64,000 nucleotides of DNA, taken from Desulfovibrio sp. (GTDB lineage: Bacteria; Desulfobacterota; Desulfovibrionia; Desulfovibrionales; Desulfovibrionaceae). The notes under the pieces are model-generated. The model searched no databases. It saw only the letters and a program-made list of their open reading frames with translations, and was not told where the DNA came from. Numbering within the stretch: the first letter of the stretch is position 1; every line of letters begins with the position of its first letter. Below, piece by piece: positions 62,536 through 64,000 of the stretch. The translations under genes and the position numbers were made by a program. The stretch spans positions 1 through 64,000 of the forward strand of contig NZ_JAVESS010000012.1 of assembly GCF_034006445.1 (NCBI RefSeq). Direction: 5' to 3'.

Positions 62536-64000
62536 ACGAGACGCCGCGCGCCTCTGATCCAGGCGTCAGCGCCACCGGCCTTGAACCTGTTATGCTGGGG
62601 GGCAGATACTTTTTGAAGTCAATATCGTATTTTTTCATTTTATAATAAATAATACGGTATGTTATATTCAAATCCCGCGCGGCCTGGTGAATGTTGCCCC
62701 CGGCTTTGGCCAGGGCGGCGACAATGAGCTCGCGCTCCACATTGGCCACGGTTTCCGTCAGGCCCATAGTGCCCGTCGTCCATATGGGCGTGCCGCCCTT
62801 TGCCCCCTGGAGCATGCCCGGCAAATGGTGCGAGCGCAGCACGGCGTCGTCGCAGATAAGCACCGCCCTTTCCAGCACGTTTCGCAGCTCGCGCACGTTG
62901 CCGGGCCAGTGGTAGGCAAGCAGCATATCAATGGCCGGGGTTGAGACGCGCCGCACAGGCCGCCCGTATTCCTTGCTGAACATCTCGATAAAGTGCTCGA
63001 CCATGGGCAAAATGTCTTCCGGCCTTTCCCGCAGGGGCGGAATGAACACAGGAAAGACATTGATGCGGTAGTACAGGTCTTCACGAAACAGTCCCTGCTC
63101 CACCAGTTCTTCCAGCGGGCGGTTGGTGGCGCAGACCAGGCGCACATCCACCTTGATGCGCCGCTCGTCGCCCAGGGGCTGAATCTCGCCTTCCTGCAAG
63201 GCCCGCAGCACCTTGGCCTGGGCTATGGCCGACAGATCACCCACCTCATCCAGAAAAAGCGTGCCCCCGTCGGCCTGACGGAACAGGCCCGCCCTGTTCT
63301 GCACGGCTCCGGTAAAGGCCCCCTTGCGCCAACCGAACAGTTCGCCTTCGATAAGCTCCGACGGCAGGGCCGCGCAGTTGAGCATAACCAGCGGTTTATT
63401 GCGCCGGGGGCTGGCCGCGTGCAGTGCCTGCGCCATGAGTTCCTTGCCCACGCCGGATTCGCCCCGCAGCAGCACCGTGGCCTTGCCCGCCCCGGCCTGC
63501 GTCAGGCGTCGCAACACGTGATGCATGCTTTTTGACCGGGCGATGATGGATGATGGCAGTCCGTTGGCCAGGGGTTCGTCAGCAAGTATGCAGGCGTGCC
63601 TTCTGCTCAGCTCTTCCTGCAGCCAGGCTACCTGCCTGCCCACCAGGATGGCCACTGTCTGCAAAAAACGGCAGCGCAAATCCAGTTCGTCCTGGGGCGC
63701 TGTGGGCGTATCGGCACTGAGGATGCCCACCACCTCGGACTTGTCGCCGTTTTCCACATGCACAGGCACGCAGATAAAGGCCAGGCGGGCCATTTCTTCT
63801 TCACTGCGGCCGAACATGCGGTTCTTGAAATCCGCCCGTCCGCGCATACAGGACACAATGATGGGATGCCCCTCGGCAAAGACCTGCCCCGTGATGCCCG
63901 ACCCCGGCGCATAGGCCGCCTCCGGGGAGTCGGCCTGATCGTAGGACAGAGACAGCCGCAACTCGCCGCTGTCCGGGTCCTGCACCACGATGTGCGGCCT
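62534..64000 (-). CDS. Sigma-54-dependent activator, GAF-AAA-Fis, 5' end outside window
   Basis: A NifA-like activator. The visible amino end belongs to a GAF domain (VQDPDSGELRLSLSYDQADS, then APGSGITGQVFAEGHPIIV), which continues outside the window. The AAA+ domain has Walker A GESGVGKE, the sigma-54 contact loop KGAFTGAVQ, Walker B GGTLFLDEVGDL and the arginine finger region FREDLYYRINVFPVFIPPLR. The carboxy end is a Fis-type HTH (LAKAGGNIHQAARDLNITYR). It lies upstream of cooA in the same direction but no sigma-54 promoter (TGGCAC-N5-TTGCA) is evident in the nearby gap. Confidence 0.9.
   Translation of the reverse strand, partial: RPHIVVQDPDSGELRLSLSYDQADSPEAAYAPGSGITGQVFAEGHPIIVSCMRGRADFKNRMFGRSEEEMARLAFICVPVHVENGDKSEVVGILSADTPTAPQDELDLRCRFLQTVAILVGRQVAWLQEELSRRHACILADEPLANGLPSSIIARSKSMHHVLRRLTQAGAGKATVLLRGESGVGKELMAQALHAASPRRNKPLVMLNCAALPSELIEGELFGWRKGAFTGAVQNRAGLFRQADGGTLFLDEVGDLSAIAQAKVLRALQEGEIQPLGDERRIKVDVRLVCATNRPLEELVEQGLFREDLYYRINVFPVFIPPLRERPEDILPMVEHFIEMFSKEYGRPVRRVSTPAIDMLLAYHWPGNVRELRNVLERAVLICDDAVLRSHHLPGMLQGAKGGTPIWTTGTMGLTETVANVERELIVAALAKAGGNIHQAARDLNITYRIIYYKMKKYDIDFKKYLPPSITGSRPVALTPGSEARGVS

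Overview
The window is chromosomal DNA of a sulfate-reducing deltaproteobacterium, most likely Desulfovibrio in the broad sense (D. desulfuricans-like). This rests on genes rather than a database match: ATP sulfurylase (sat), a complete dsrMKJOP operon for the membrane complex of dissimilatory sulfite reduction, a fused acetyl-CoA carboxylase carboxyltransferase, indolepyruvate oxidoreductase, and a cooS-cooC-cooA carbon monoxide dehydrogenase locus. Most genes are GC-rich; one block between 26.6 and 52 kb contains much AT-rich DNA.

Layout. 0-26.5 kb is core metabolism: accDA and a biotinyl-like partner, ssb, sat, a VKOR-thioredoxin protein, an RsbRD-like gene leading dsrMKJOP, an HD-domain protein, rlmN, iorA-iorB (minus strand), a YfgM-like TPR protein, and the proA-nadD-TPR operon. 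A tRNA-Ser(CGA) lies at 26.56 kb. Its last 25 bases recur perfectly at 43.84 kb and 52.01 kb, which defines two adjacent integrated segments. Segment 1 (26.66-43.86 kb) carries a P4-type integrase, a 614-residue putative nuclease, an AlpA-like regulator, a six-gene restriction/defence cluster (Vsr, C5 methylase, MutL/MORC-like ATPase, Z1 helicase-like ATPase, PD-(D/E)XK protein, AIPR protein), an IS3-family element that truncates its neighbours, and a ParDE-like toxin-antitoxin pair. Segment 2 (43.86-52.04 kb) has no integrase. It carries transposase remnants, an exported glutaredoxin-like protein and a three-gene cassette: TPR-CHAT protease, CHASE2 membrane protein and secreted FecR-like protein. 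From 52.04 kb the sequence returns to a mostly GC-rich backbone: an unknown zinc-ribbon-like protein, a chemoreceptor, gamma-glutamyltranspeptidase, cooC, cooS, cooA and the start of a sigma-54 activator cut by the window end.

How the genes work together. Sat activates sulfate to APS, and DsrMKJOP passes electrons between the quinone/periplasmic pool and cytoplasmic sulfite reduction. CooS oxidises CO, CooC inserts its nickel, and CooA is the CO sensor; a perfect CooA-type palindrome lies upstream of cooS. The island genes look like phage or plasmid conflict systems.

The spaces between genes hold several families of dispersed repeats: a 127-155 bp element with AGAGCA/TGCTCT ends (five copies), a 150 bp element with GGAAACGCG ends (two copies), and a 40 bp GC-rich palindrome (three copies). 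There is also a 377 bp tandem array, a 12-bp minisatellite, and a 119 bp duplication of the 3' end of accDA.
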